A DNA stretch of 64,000 bases, from the NCBI RefSeq assembly GCF_015265475.1, contig NZ_CP054493.1, positions 1,240,001-1,304,000 on the forward strand, written 5' to 3'. The notes under the pieces are model-generated. The model saw only the letters and a program-made list of their open reading frames with translations. It did no database searches and was not told the origin of the DNA. Position 1 is the stretch's first letter, and every line of letters starts with the position of its first letter. Source of the DNA: Candidatus Sulfurimonas marisnigri. GTDB taxonomy: Bacteria > Campylobacterota > Campylobacteria > Campylobacterales > Sulfurimonadaceae. Position numbers and translations under genes: made by a program. This document shows, one piece after another, positions 44,973 to 54,157 of this stretch.

Positions 44973-45749
44973 ATGATAATAGATACACATGTACATCTTG
45001 ATGATGAGAGATATATTGACGATTTAGACAAAGTCTTAAACAGAGCCAGAGAGAGCGGGGTAGAGCGTTTTATAATCCCTGGAGCAGATCCAAAAAACAT
45101 AGATAGAGCTGTAGAGATTTCTGAAAGTAATGACGATGTGTATTTTGCTGTTGGTGTCCACCCCTATGATATGGACTCATTCGATACTTTGGAGTTTGAA
45201 AAATATATTAGCCATAGCAAATGTGTTGCAATTGGCGAGTGCGGTTTGGATTACTTCAGACTTAAGGGGACAGACGAGGAGAAAGAGGCAGAAAAACAGA
45301 GACAAAAAAAAGTTTTTATTGCTCAAATTGAGCTAGCAAAAAAGCATAAAAAACCTCTAATAGTACATATACGTGATGCTTCAAGAGAATCTAAAGAGAT
45401 ATTAATAAATTATAATGCTCATGAAGTTGGTGGAGTTTTGCACTGCTACAACGCAGACGAAGAGCTTTTAAGCTTAGCAGATAAAGATTTTTATTTTGGA
45501 ATAGGTGGTGTTTTGACTTTTAAAAACGCTAAAAAACTTGTTAATGTTTTGCCAAAAATTCCATCTGACAAACTTCTTATAGAGACAGATGGTCCATATT
45601 TGACTCCAATGCCTCACCGAGGAGAGAGAAATGAACCACTTTATACAATATTTGTTGCAAAAAAAATCTCTGAACTTTTAGAAATTTCATTAGAAAGCAT
45701 AGAGAGAACAACCACTGAAAACGCCCTAAAACTCTTTAATATTTCTTAA
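44973..45749 (+). CDS. tatD: TatD-family metal-dependent deoxyribonuclease
   Basis: 258 aa. Metal site residues: IIDTHVHLDDE at the N-terminus, VAIGECGLDYFRLKG, LIVHIRDASRES, GGVLHCYNADEEL and LLIETDGPYLTPMPHRGE. The start is placed at 44973 with a GAGAGAG ribosome site, 10 bases after the recN stop; a longer frame from 44898 would overlap recN. The family has 3'-5' DNase activity in repair or cell-death DNA turnover. Confidence 0.93.
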   Translation: MIIDTHVHLDDERYIDDLDKVLNRARESGVERFIIPGADPKNIDRAVEISESNDDVYFAVGVHPYDMDSFDTLEFEKYISHSKCVAIGECGLDYFRLKGTDEEKEAEKQRQKKVFIAQIELAKKHKKPLIVHIRDASRESKEILINYNAHEVGGVLHCYNADEELLSLADKDFYFGIGGVLTFKNAKKLVNVLPKIPSDKLLIETDGPYLTPMPHRGERNEPLYTIFVAKKISELLEISLESIERTTTENALKLFNIS

Positions 45750-45823
45750 TATTAAAGCTTCTTAACTATTTTTAATATTCTTTTAGATAAAATCTAATCT
45801 TTAAATTTAAAATTAGGGTTGTC

Positions 45824-47053
45824 ATGTTGAAATATTTTATACTTATTTTATTACCACTTTTACTGAGTGCTAACCTTACGTTTTCTTCAAACCACAACAA
45901 AGAAGTGGCGATTCTTGAGTCTTTTGACATTGAAGCATCGTTTTTATACGATAAAGTTTTAAATAAAATGAAAAAAAATAATGTTTCAATATACAAAGAA
46001 AAACATTTTTTTCAAGCAATGAATGAAGCCTACCTGTTTATACCTGCTATAAAAAATATATTAGCAGAGAACAATATTCCTGCTGAATTTCTTTTTCTTG
46101 CAATGGCAGAATCAAACTTTTCTACTAGAGCATATTCAAAAAAAAGAGCATCAGGACTATGGCAGTTTATGCCAGCAACAGGCAAGCTATATGGACTTAA
46201 GATTGATGAGTACGTTGATGAGAGAAGAGACCTTGTTAAGTCTACAAAAGCTGCAGCGAAATACCTTTCTAGTCTTCATAAAAGGTTTGGCAAATGGTAT
46301 CTGGCAGCTATAGCTTACAACTGTGGTGGCGGCAGGCTAAGTAAAGCTATTAAAAGAGCTAAAAGTGACGATTTATCAGTTTTACTCAACCCTAAAAAAA
46401 AGTATATTCCAAGAGAGAGTAGACTATACATTAGAAAAATTATTGCTTTAGCAATGATGGGAAATGATGAACAATTTTTGCTAAATAGTGAATATGAGCA
46501 CCTTTTAAACAGAGCAAACGCATACTCAATATCTACAATAAAGGTTCCAAGAGGCGAGTCACTAAAAAGAGTTTCAAAACTAGTAGGAATTCCAATTAAT
46601 GAGTTAAAAAAATTAAACAGACACCTTAAATATGATTTTGCTCCACCATACATAAATGGATATGACATATATATTCCGTATATTAAACTTTCTGAGTTTA
46701 AACAGAAGTATTTTGAAGAAAAAATTCAAAATATATATAGAGTTCATACTGTAAGCAGAGGTGATAATCTTTCAGCAATAGGGAAAAAATATGGCGTGTC
46801 ATATAAAGTAATTATGGATTTTAATTCTCTTAAAAATAGTAGACTAAAGATAAAACAAAAATTAATTATTCCGATTGACAATAAAACTAGTTTTGCAAAC
46901 ATTAATAGTAAGTTTTATTATATGGTGAAAAAAGGTGATACTCTGGGCTCTATTTCCAAATTTCATAAAATCAGTGTTAAAAATTTAAAGCTTCAAAACA
47001 ACATCAAGGGTAGTATAATAAGAGCTGGAGAGAGATTAAAACTATATGAATAA
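45824..47053 (+). CDS. Membrane-bound lytic murein transglycosylase (MltD-like) with two LysM domains
   Basis: 409 aa, with a signal sequence ending near LSANLTF. The lytic transglycosylase core contains the catalytic Glu in LAMAESNFSTRAYSKK, then SGLWQFMPATGKLYGLK and AAIAYNCGGGRLSKA. Two LysM peptidoglycan-binding domains follow: YRVHTVSRGDNLSAIGKKYG and YYMVKKGDTLGSISKFHK. It cleaves glycan strands with anhydro-ring formation. The stop overlaps rlpA by 8 bases; both probably act at the septum or during wall turnover. Confidence 0.9.
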   Translation: MLKYFILILLPLLLSANLTFSSNHNKEVAILESFDIEASFLYDKVLNKMKKNNVSIYKEKHFFQAMNEAYLFIPAIKNILAENNIPAEFLFLAMAESNFSTRAYSKKRASGLWQFMPATGKLYGLKIDEYVDERRDLVKSTKAAAKYLSSLHKRFGKWYLAAIAYNCGGGRLSKAIKRAKSDDLSVLLNPKKKYIPRESRLYIRKIIALAMMGNDEQFLLNSEYEHLLNRANAYSISTIKVPRGESLKRVSKLVGIPINELKKLNRHLKYDFAPPYINGYDIYIPYIKLSEFKQKYFEEKIQNIYRVHTVSRGDNLSAIGKKYGVSYKVIMDFNSLKNSRLKIKQKLIIPIDNKTSFANINSKFYYMVKKGDTLGSISKFHKISVKNLKLQNNIKGSIIRAGERLKLYE

Positions 47054-47879
47054 GTTATCAATATTTTTTATAATACTACTTCTTGTATTTACATCTGGAT
47101 GTAGTACTAGGGGAAAAAGAGTATATAAAAGCTCTACAAAAGCCAAGTCATATTCACATAATACAAATGATCACAGTTCAACTATAAACAAAAAAGATTA
47201 CACTCATCCAACAATGAATCCTTACGTTATTAGAGGTATAAGATATTACCCTACTGTAGTAAGTGTTGGGGATCAGTTTAGTGGAAATGCAAGTTGGTAC
47301 GGTCCAGACTTTCATGGTAAACTAACTTCAAATGGTGAAATTTACAATATGTACGATATGACAGCAGCTCATAAAACGCTACCTATGAATACAATAGTAA
47401 AAGTTACCAATAAAAGAAATGGTCTTAGTACGGTAGTCAGAATTAACGATAGAGGGCCATTTATAGCAACTAGAATTATAGATTTGTCAAATAAAGCAGC
47501 TCATAAAATAGAGATGGTTGGAGCTGGAACAGCACCAGTTAGTATTGAAATAATAGGCTTTTATAGCAAAAACAAAAAATACAAAAAAAATATTCCTACA
47601 AAACGAGAGCTAGAAAGCTCTCCTAAGCAAAAGTCGCTAGAAGGTTTTGCCTTACAAATTGCTTCTTTTTCAAAAATTGAGGGTGCACTTACTACTCAGC
47701 AAAAACATAATAATACCAATGGGTATACAACCGTCATAAAAGATGTGCAGACAGAGAATGGTAGAATGTTTAAAGTTTGGTTAAAAGGCTTTAGAAGCGA
47801 AGATGAGGCTAGGGATTATAAATCACTTGGTAATTTTAAAAATTCATTTATAGTAAGAGAGGATTACAATGATAGCTAA
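47046..47879 (+). CDS. rlpA: Septal-ring lytic transglycosylase RlpA (DPBB + SPOR)
   Basis: 277 aa lipoprotein (lipobox TSGCST near residue 18). A double-psi beta-barrel domain with GNASWYGPDFHGKLTSNGE and VVRINDRGPF carries the catalytic Asp; the end (about residue 205 onward, FALQIASFSKIEGALTT) is a SPOR domain that binds denuded septal glycan. Family members cleave naked glycan strands during daughter-cell separation. It overlaps mltD-like and hisB genes by 8 and 11 bases. Confidence 0.93.
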   Translation: MNKLSIFFIILLLVFTSGCSTRGKRVYKSSTKAKSYSHNTNDHSSTINKKDYTHPTMNPYVIRGIRYYPTVVSVGDQFSGNASWYGPDFHGKLTSNGEIYNMYDMTAAHKTLPMNTIVKVTNKRNGLSTVVRINDRGPFIATRIIDLSNKAAHKIEMVGAGTAPVSIEIIGFYSKNKKYKKNIPTKRELESSPKQKSLEGFALQIASFSKIEGALTTQQKHNNTNGYTTVIKDVQTENGRMFKVWLKGFRSEDEARDYKSLGNFKNSFIVREDYNDS

Positions 47880-48441
47880 AACAAGAACAACTAAAGAGAC
47901 TGACATAACAATTTCATTAGAATTAAATGGAAATGGAAATAGCAATATAAACACAGGTGTTGGTTTTTTAGACCACATGCTGGAGAGTTTCTCAAAACAC
48001 TCTTTGATTGATATAAATATTACATGTAAAGGCGACACGCATATTGATGATCACCATAGTGTAGAAGATGTTGGAATTGTTCTAGGTTCGTTATTGGCCG
48101 AAGCTATATATCCAGTCAAAAATATGGAAAGATTTGGTTCTGCAAACATTGTTATGGATGAAGCATGTGTATCTTGTGACTTAGACCTTAGCAATAGACC
48201 ATTCTTAGTGTATGAAGCTGATGTAAGTGGTAAAGTAGGATCATTTGACACTGAACTAGTTGAAGAGTTTTTTAGAGCTTTTGTACTCAATGCAAGAATA
48301 AGTGCACACATAGTAATGTTAAGAGGAAGAAACAAGCATCATATAATAGAAGCTTCTTTTAAATCACTAGCCGTTGCAATACGTAGAGCTATGGCTAAAA
48401 ATGAAAGAGTTGGAATACCCAGCACAAAAGATGTACTATGA
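47869..48441 (+). CDS. hisB: Imidazoleglycerol-phosphate dehydratase
   Basis: 190 aa single-function HisB of histidine synthesis. Conserved manganese ligands lie in GFLDHMLESFSKHSLID, IDDHHSVEDVGI and HHIIEASFKSLAVAIR. The fused phosphatase domain of the E. coli enzyme is absent, as in most bacteria. It starts inside the last codons of rlpA and overlaps kdsC by 4 bases; a histidine gene is an unusual member of this envelope-gene run. Confidence 0.96.
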   Translation: MIAKTRTTKETDITISLELNGNGNSNINTGVGFLDHMLESFSKHSLIDINITCKGDTHIDDHHSVEDVGIVLGSLLAEAIYPVKNMERFGSANIVMDEACVSCDLDLSNRPFLVYEADVSGKVGSFDTELVEEFFRAFVLNARISAHIVMLRGRNKHHIIEASFKSLAVAIRRAMAKNERVGIPSTKDVL

Positions 48442-48932
48442 TTAAACTAATAGTCTTAGATGTTGATGGTTGCTTAACTGATGGAGGAGTTGTATACTCA
48501 TCTGATGGTAATGAAAGTAAAAAATTCAATATTAAAGATGGACTTGGTATAAGCACTTGGGTTAAAATGGGAAAGCAGGTTGCTATAATAACTGGAAGAA
48601 ACTCCAAAATAGTAGAGAGACGGGCCAAAGAGCTAGGAGTTCAGCATTTGTACCAAGGTGTTGTAGATAAAGACAGAGTTTTAAAAGAGATTGTTGACTC
48701 TTTAGGACTAAAGTTTTATGAAGTTGCTGCTATTGGTGATGATTTAAATGATTTTGGCATGTTGAACCTTGTTGGAAGAAGTTTTACTCCAAAAAATGGT
48801 GTTAAAGAGATAAAAGGGATTGTTGATACAGCTTTAACCTCTAAAGGAGGCGATGGTGCTGTAAGAGAGATGATAGATACTATAGTGGAAGAAGATGATT
48901 TAAAAGATCAATTTTTAGCTGTTTGGATTTAA
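48438..48932 (+). CDS. kdsC: 3-deoxy-D-manno-octulosonate 8-phosphate phosphatase (KdsC)
   Basis: 164 aa HAD-superfamily phosphatase, subclass C0. Motif I IVLDVDGCLTDGGVVYSSDG with the nucleophile and acid Asp; motif II IITGRNS; motif III Lys in VDKDRVL; motif IV AIGDDLNDFGML. It dephosphorylates KDO-8-P, the sugar that caps lipid A. It is followed 1 base later by lptC, so KDO synthesis and LPS transport are coupled. Confidence 0.93.
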   Translation: MIKLIVLDVDGCLTDGGVVYSSDGNESKKFNIKDGLGISTWVKMGKQVAIITGRNSKIVERRAKELGVQHLYQGVVDKDRVLKEIVDSLGLKFYEVAAIGDDLNDFGMLNLVGRSFTPKNGVKEIKGIVDTALTSKGGDGAVREMIDTIVEEDDLKDQFLAVWI

Positions 48933-48933
48933 T

Positions 48934-49455
48934 ATGAATCTGAATATTTTTTTTATTATAGTCTCTGCTGGATTATTAATGATATATTTTCTTTTTAAGC
49001 CACTTAGCATTAAGGAGCAAAAATTTACGGATGTCCCTCTGTTTAATATATTTTCGTTTACAATGTATGAATTAAACAATAAAGGTTTAATAACTCTAAT
49101 GAGTGGAACAGAAGCAACTAGATATACAAACAGGTATGTCGTAAATCTAATAGACTACACGGATAACTCTAAAAACTATATAGCTAATATGAAAGCAAAT
49201 AGCGGTATATATAAAAATGAGATTGTTACCTTAGAAGGTGATGTTGTTTATTACAGAGAAGATGGTTTAACTTTTGAAACACAAAAAGCAGTCTACAATA
49301 AAAAGACAAGTATTACCAATGCGGATGGGAAATATTTACTCTATCAAAATTCTGACAGAGTTATTGGAACACAACTTAAATATAATAATCTTTTAGAGCA
49401 AGTTAGTTCAAAAGATGTTGTAGCAAAATATCAACTAAAAGAGGAACATAAATGA
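48934..49455 (+). CDS. lptC: LPS export protein LptC
   Basis: 173 aa bitopic protein: one N-terminal membrane helix (FFIIVSAGLLMIYFLF) then a periplasmic beta-jellyroll (from about residue 30; YIANMKANSGIYKNEIVTLE). It links the LptBFG pump to the LptA bridge. Sequence divergence is high in this phylum, and the assignment leans on length, topology and its position between kdsC and lptA. Overlaps lptA by 4 bases. Confidence 0.82.
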   Translation: MNLNIFFIIVSAGLLMIYFLFKPLSIKEQKFTDVPLFNIFSFTMYELNNKGLITLMSGTEATRYTNRYVVNLIDYTDNSKNYIANMKANSGIYKNEIVTLEGDVVYYREDGLTFETQKAVYNKKTSITNADGKYLLYQNSDRVIGTQLKYNNLLEQVSSKDVVAKYQLKEEHK

Positions 49456-49931
49456 AACAAATATTAATTTTAACAATTTTATTGGCATTAACGCTTTCAT
49501 CAGAAGAATTGCAGGTAAAAGCAAAACTTTTTAATGCTGATCAAAAAACAGGAATATCTGTGTTTGAGGGTGATGTAAATGTTATAAAGGGGAGTGATGA
49601 GCTAAATGCTTCGAAAGTTACTATTTATACAGATGAGCAACAACAGCCTACAAAGTTTATAGCTGAGGGAAATGCTTCATTTAGCATAAAAACACTTGAT
49701 GGTGCTTCGTACAAAGGCAAAGCACAAAAAGTTATATTTTTCCCACAAAAAAAAGAGTATCACTTCTACAAAGATGTTTATTTAATGCAGGTAAATGAAA
49801 AAAAAGAGATAATAGGGGAAGAAGTGGTTTTAAAAACAATAGAAGGCAAAGCCTATGCTAAAGGGGCTGAGAAAGAGCCTGTGATTATGATATTTAATAT
49901 TCCAGAAAAAGAAGAGAAAAAGAATGATTGA
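49452..49931 (+). CDS. lptA: LPS transport periplasmic protein LptA
   Basis: 159 aa. A signal peptide (ending at about LSSEE) is followed by the LptA/OstA beta-jellyroll: AKLFNADQKTGISVFEGDVN, LNASKVTIYTDEQQ and FIAEGNASFSIK. It bridges the periplasm and carries LPS to LptD. Neighbours kdsC and lptC agree. Overlaps engB by 8 bases. Confidence 0.85.
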   Translation: MKQILILTILLALTLSSEELQVKAKLFNADQKTGISVFEGDVNVIKGSDELNASKVTIYTDEQQQPTKFIAEGNASFSIKTLDGASYKGKAQKVIFFPQKKEYHFYKDVYLMQVNEKKEIIGEEVVLKTIEGKAYAKGAEKEPVIMIFNIPEKEEKKND

Positions 49932-50541
49932 AATAGTTGATGCAAAGTTTGTAACCTCTGCTGCAAATATAATGGGTGCTCCGGAAACAATTGAACAAGA
50001 TGAAGTTGTTTTTATGGCTCGCTCTAATGTTGGTAAAAGTTCACTTTTAAATGCCCTCACAAATCACAAAGGCTTAGCTAAAGTCTCTTCTACTCCAGGT
50101 AAGACAAGATTGATTAACTATTTTGATGTTACTTTCATAAATAGGGAAAATTCTGAAAAATCTTTAGCAAAATTTGTAGATTTACCTGGTTTTGGATATG
50201 CAAAAGTTTCAAAATCAATAAAAAGCGATTGGGAAAAAAACTTAACAGACTATATTTCTAAAAGAGAGCAGATAAAACTTTTTATTCATCTGGTAGATTG
50301 TAGACACCCTTTTTTAGATATTGATAAATCAGTTAGCAACTTTTTACTTGAACATTCTAATGAAACTCAACATATTATGCAGGTTTTCACAAAGATTGAT
50401 AAGCTAAATCAAAAAGAGCAAAATGCACTTAGACGCGATTTTCCAGAAGCCGTAATGGTTTCAAGCTCAAAAAAAAGAGGATTAGAAAAAGTAGTTAAAA
50501 TTATATATGATATTTTAAAAGAAGATATAAATGAAGATTGA
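49924..50541 (+). CDS. engB: Ribosome-biogenesis GTPase EngB/YsxC
   Basis: 205 aa TRAFAC GTPase for large-subunit assembly. G1 MARSNVGKSSLLNAL, G2 STPGKTRLINYF, G3 DLPGFGYAKVS, G4 FTKIDKLNQKE and G5 VSSSKKRGLEKV are all intact. The gene sits between lptA and the GNAT gene with overlaps on both sides; an essential GTPase thus shares a transcript with LPS-transport genes, an arrangement I also recall from Campylobacter. Confidence 0.95.
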   Translation: MIEIVDAKFVTSAANIMGAPETIEQDEVVFMARSNVGKSSLLNALTNHKGLAKVSSTPGKTRLINYFDVTFINRENSEKSLAKFVDLPGFGYAKVSKSIKSDWEKNLTDYISKREQIKLFIHLVDCRHPFLDIDKSVSNFLLEHSNETQHIMQVFTKIDKLNQKEQNALRRDFPEAVMVSSSKKRGLEKVVKIIYDILKEDINED

Positions 50542-50995
50542 GCTTATAAAGGCAAGGCTTAGCGATATAGAAAATATGCAAAGACTTGTTTCCCCTGAAG
50601 TAGAATCTGGAGTTATACTTATTAGAAGCTCTGATGAGATAGCTACAAATATAAGATCATATATACTCGCAAAAGAAGATGATGGTGAGATTGTAGGCTT
50701 TTGTGCTCTTCATATTCACGCTTCTTCATTGGCAGAGATTAGATCATTAATAGTAAAAGAAAATAAAAGAGACAAAGGGATTGGTGAAAGTCTAGTGTTA
50801 AAAGCATTGGATGAAGCTAAAGCTCTTGGTCTGCAAAAAGTTCTTAGTTTAACCTATAAGCAATCATTTTTTGAAAAGCTTGGGTTTGTAGAAATTCCTA
50901 AAGAGTCTATTCCAGAACATAAAATCTGGGCTGATTGTATTAAATGTAAACACTTTCCTGTATGCAACGAAGTATCTCTGATAAAAACTCTATAG
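50531..50995 (+). CDS. GNAT N-acetyltransferase, short ArgA (NAGS)-like
   Basis: 154 aa. The acetyl-CoA loop is in VKENKRDKGIGESLVLKALD, followed by the YKQSFFEKLGFVEI strand. The C-terminal patch IPEHKIWADCIKCKHFPVCN, with Cys spacing CxxC...C, is a hallmark of the short N-acetylglutamate synthases (as in Mycobacterium ArgA). This would start arginine synthesis. The Cys cluster may bind metal. Activity is inferred only from this pattern. Confidence 0.7.
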   Translation: MKIELIKARLSDIENMQRLVSPEVESGVILIRSSDEIATNIRSYILAKEDDGEIVGFCALHIHASSLAEIRSLIVKENKRDKGIGESLVLKALDEAKALGLQKVLSLTYKQSFFEKLGFVEIPKESIPEHKIWADCIKCKHFPVCNEVSLIKTL

Positions 50996-51414
50996 CAAAA
51001 TACCTATATGCTGTAGGGTTTGTTATATATAGTGCACTGAGTGGTATATACCTGTTTCTTCCACCTCTTTTTGCAATTTTATATATTTACTTTGCTAAAG
51101 CACTTAAACAAGAAGACAGCATTGGTATAATACTAGTATCATTCTGTTTGGTGATTTTTGAAGCAGAAAATGGATATGTCCTTTTTAGTTCAATTATTTA
51201 TTTTACTATTATATATAAATATATAATGCCAAGAATAGGTAAAAACTTTGGTTGTTACTCATGTATTAAAATATCAACAGTATTAATTGTGTATCTTGGT
51301 TTTTATGCCTTTAGTCTACTTTTATCAAATGTTTTTTTATTACCTGTACCAAGTATAAATTACTATGTAATATATTACATAGTAATTGAATTCTTTATAG
51401 TGAGTATATTGTGA
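50962..51414 (+). CDS. Hypothetical integral membrane protein (MreD-position)
   Basis: 150 aa with about five helices (KYLYAVGFVIYSALSGIYLF, then PPLFAILYIYFA, GIILVSFCLVIF, a helix near ILVYLGFYAFSLLL and a C-terminal YVIYYIVIEFFIV). It lies directly before the PBP2 gene and overlaps it by 4 bases, where mreD normally sits in rod systems; sequence does not clearly match MreD. It could serve the same elongasome, but this is inference from place. Confidence 0.6.
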   Translation: MQRSISDKNSIAKYLYAVGFVIYSALSGIYLFLPPLFAILYIYFAKALKQEDSIGIILVSFCLVIFEAENGYVLFSSIIYFTIIYKYIMPRIGKNFGCYSCIKISTVLIVYLGFYAFSLLLSNVFLLPVPSINYYVIYYIVIEFFIVSIL

Positions 51415-53195
51415 AAATTAAATTTATTCTTTTTATATTTGCATCGGTTTGGCTAACTCTTATTCTAAGAGTTTTCTTTCTCTCAGTGGAATCAAATACC
51501 TATTATAAGCAGCTTTCACACAATAATACTATTAAAATAGAAGAGATTGCTCCCGTTAGGGGAGAAATAGTAGATATAAATAACAGAGCAATTGCAATTA
51601 ATAAGCTCGGTTTTAAAATACAACTGTCTCCACATCTTAGATCAAAGAAAAAGATTAATCAATTTAACAATGAAATAGACATATTAACAAAATTATTACC
51701 TAGTCTAGATAGAAAAAAAATTATAAAAAATTATAAAAAGGTTGACTCATATTACAATCATAACTATATTGACATAGTTCAATTTGTATCTTATGAAGAG
51801 ATAATGCCTGTTTATTCAATACTAAATTTAAGAGAAAATATAAATATAATACCATCTCCTAAAAGATACTATCCATACAAAGAGATTGCGTCACATCTGC
51901 TTGGTTATGTTTCTCGCGCAAATAAGAGAGATATCAAAGACGATAATCTGATAGAGCTTATCGGATACACTGGTAAAACAGGTATTGAAAATCATTATAA
52001 CACCTATCTGCAGGGACTGGCAGGCAAAAGAGAAATTAAGGTAAATGCTAATAACCAAGAGGTTGAAGAGCTTTCAAACAAAGAGGCTGTTGAAGATAGA
52101 AAAGTAATACTAAATATAGATATTGAGCTACAAAAATATATATCATCTCTTTTTGTAAATAAATCTGGTGCAGTAATTGTTATGGGCGTAGACGGAGCAA
52201 TACTATCTGCAAGCAGTTTTCCTGAGTATGATTTGAATACATTTGTAAATGGAGTCTCTACTAATATGTGGAACAAGCTTTCAAACTCTATTGAAAAGCC
52301 ATTTACAAACAAGTTAATACATGGTCTTTACCCTCCAGGATCGACTATTAAAACTGGATTAGGTCTAATATATACAACAACGGATGTTAGCCCTTACTGG
52401 GGTGTAGATTGTATTTCATCTATGCCTCTTGGTAAAAGAATATTTAGATGCTGGAAAAAAGATGGACACAGAAAAACAGACCTTAAAAAAGCCATAAGAG
52501 AGAGTTGTGATGACTATTTCTACAAAGGAAGTATTCAGGTCGGCATTAAAAAAATGAGTGAGGGACTAAACAGATATGGGCTTGGCAAAAAAACAGGGGT
52601 TGATTTACCAAATGAATTTATTGGTACTGTTCCATCACGTGAGTGGAAAAGAAAGAAATACAATCAACCATGGTACATTGGTGAAACTGTAAATACATCA
52701 ATTGGACAAGGAGATTTTCTAGTTACACCTATGCAGATGGCTCAATTTACTGCTTTGATGGCAACTTCAAAACTTCCGCGACCATACATTGCAAAAAAAG
52801 TTGGCGACAAAAAACTTAAGCCTTATTTAGAAGATGTACTTACAGAAAAAGAATTAAAAAGACTGCCAATAATTCAAAAGGCTATGCATGAAGTTTGTAA
52901 CTACCCTACAGGTACTGCCACAAACTACTTAAGCTCGAAAGTGACTATTGCGGGAAAAACAGGGACTGCACAGGTTGTAGGTATCTTGCAAGACATTGAT
53001 AAAAGAGAGCTTGAACATGAAATGGAATACTATTCCCGTTCTCATGCTTGGTTTACATCTTATGGACCATCTAAAAACCCTCAGTATGTTGTCTTAGTAA
53101 TGGTTGAACATGGTGGACATGGTGGTGCAGCAGCTGGTAAAATAGTTTCAAATATATATAATAAGCTTTTAGAATTGAAATACATTAAAAAGTAG
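51411..53195 (+). CDS. mrdA: Penicillin-binding protein 2 (class B transpeptidase)
   Basis: 594 aa. GTG start overlapping the upstream TGA. One N-terminal membrane helix (ILFIFASVWLTLILRVFFL), a PBP dimer domain (APVRGEIVDINNRAIAINKL), then the transpeptidase: PPGSTIKTGLGLIY (SxxK), RESCDDYF (SxD-type second motif) and IAGKTGTAQVVG (KTG). It cross-links peptidoglycan for cylindrical elongation and is a beta-lactam target. It ends the conserved block; no rodA follows. Confidence 0.95.
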   Translation: MKIKFILFIFASVWLTLILRVFFLSVESNTYYKQLSHNNTIKIEEIAPVRGEIVDINNRAIAINKLGFKIQLSPHLRSKKKINQFNNEIDILTKLLPSLDRKKIIKNYKKVDSYYNHNYIDIVQFVSYEEIMPVYSILNLRENINIIPSPKRYYPYKEIASHLLGYVSRANKRDIKDDNLIELIGYTGKTGIENHYNTYLQGLAGKREIKVNANNQEVEELSNKEAVEDRKVILNIDIELQKYISSLFVNKSGAVIVMGVDGAILSASSFPEYDLNTFVNGVSTNMWNKLSNSIEKPFTNKLIHGLYPPGSTIKTGLGLIYTTTDVSPYWGVDCISSMPLGKRIFRCWKKDGHRKTDLKKAIRESCDDYFYKGSIQVGIKKMSEGLNRYGLGKKTGVDLPNEFIGTVPSREWKRKKYNQPWYIGETVNTSIGQGDFLVTPMQMAQFTALMATSKLPRPYIAKKVGDKKLKPYLEDVLTEKELKRLPIIQKAMHEVCNYPTGTATNYLSSKVTIAGKTGTAQVVGILQDIDKRELEHEMEYYSRSHAWFTSYGPSKNPQYVVLVMVEHGGHGGAAAGKIVSNIYNKLLELKYIKK

Positions 53196-53223
53196 TTTTT
53201 AGCAATATTACATGTAATGTTAT

Positions 53224-54150
53224 TTACATAGAATTTTGTATAAAAAGAGCCAATATCGCAAGCAAAAATATTGCTCCAGCTTTATTATAAAGTTTATTTG
53301 CCAAGATAAACACAAGTGTTAAAGAAGCTGCAGCCATAATAAATATATCAAACTTAGTAGAAACTAAATCAATAATCAATGGATTAATTAACGAAGCTCC
53401 TCCTATAACCATAGAAAAGTTTGCTACATTTGAGCCTATTATATTTCCTATGCTCATCTCCGCATTACCTTTTTTTATGGCAACTAAAGATACTACTAGT
53501 TCAGGAAGGGATGTTCCTAAAGCTATTAGAAAAATTCCTATAATCCATTCGCTGATACCAAAATCTCTTGCTATGTTAGTTCCACTCTCAATAACGAAGT
53601 TTGCACCACCTATAGTAAGAATAAAACCAATAGTTAGCAAAACTATTGTTTTATTCCAGTTAAACCCCTCTTTAGTTAATTCTTCATCTATTCCGCCCTC
53701 TAAATCTTCTTTAGAGTCATTAAACAAGAAGATAAGATAAGAAACCATTACTAAAAGATATAAGAAGCCATCAAATCTACTGATTATGCCGTCTTGAATC
53801 ATTATAAAAAACAGAACTACTGGAATAATCACCCAAGCACTGTCTTGAGCAAATAAGTTTCTTTTTGGAGACATTTTTTTTGTTATTAAAAACACTAAAC
53901 CAAGGACCAGTGTGATATTAAAGATAACACTTCCGACTACATTGGCAACAGCCATATCACTTTTACCAGCAGATGACGCCATCATAGACGCTGCCATTTC
54001 AGGCAAAGATGTTCCAAACGCTATAAGTGTAGCACCAATAACAAAATGTGATATGTTGAAATGTAGAGCGATTCTCTCCGACTCTTTAATTATAAAATCT
54101 GCACCGTAGATTAGAGCTGACATTGCAGCAATAAAAATTATAAAATCCAT
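53224..54150 (-). CDS. Calcium/sodium antiporter (YrbG-like)
   Basis: 308 aa, about ten helices. Both alpha-repeats are intact: IGATLIAFGTSLPEMAASMM with NVVGSVIFNITLVLG, and IGIFLIALGTSLPELVVSLV with NIIGSNVANFSMVIGG. Glu in each PE motif binds the ion. Unlike the exchanger at 33 kb, its codon use matches the surroundings, so this is the native one. It converges on mrdA, 28 bases away. Confidence 0.92.
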   Translation of the reverse strand: MDFIIFIAAMSALIYGADFIIKESERIALHFNISHFVIGATLIAFGTSLPEMAASMMASSAGKSDMAVANVVGSVIFNITLVLGLVFLITKKMSPKRNLFAQDSAWVIIPVVLFFIMIQDGIISRFDGFLYLLVMVSYLIFLFNDSKEDLEGGIDEELTKEGFNWNKTIVLLTIGFILTIGGANFVIESGTNIARDFGISEWIIGIFLIALGTSLPELVVSLVAIKKGNAEMSIGNIIGSNVANFSMVIGGASLINPLIIDLVSTKFDIFIMAAASLTLVFILANKLYNKAGAIFLLAILALFIQNSM

Positions 54151-54157
54151 TGAATAC

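Noticed and set aside
53209-53218. TTACATGTAA palindrome after mrdA.
   Set aside because: Differs from CTACATGTAG at both ends, so it was not counted as a copy; may be a diverged relative.
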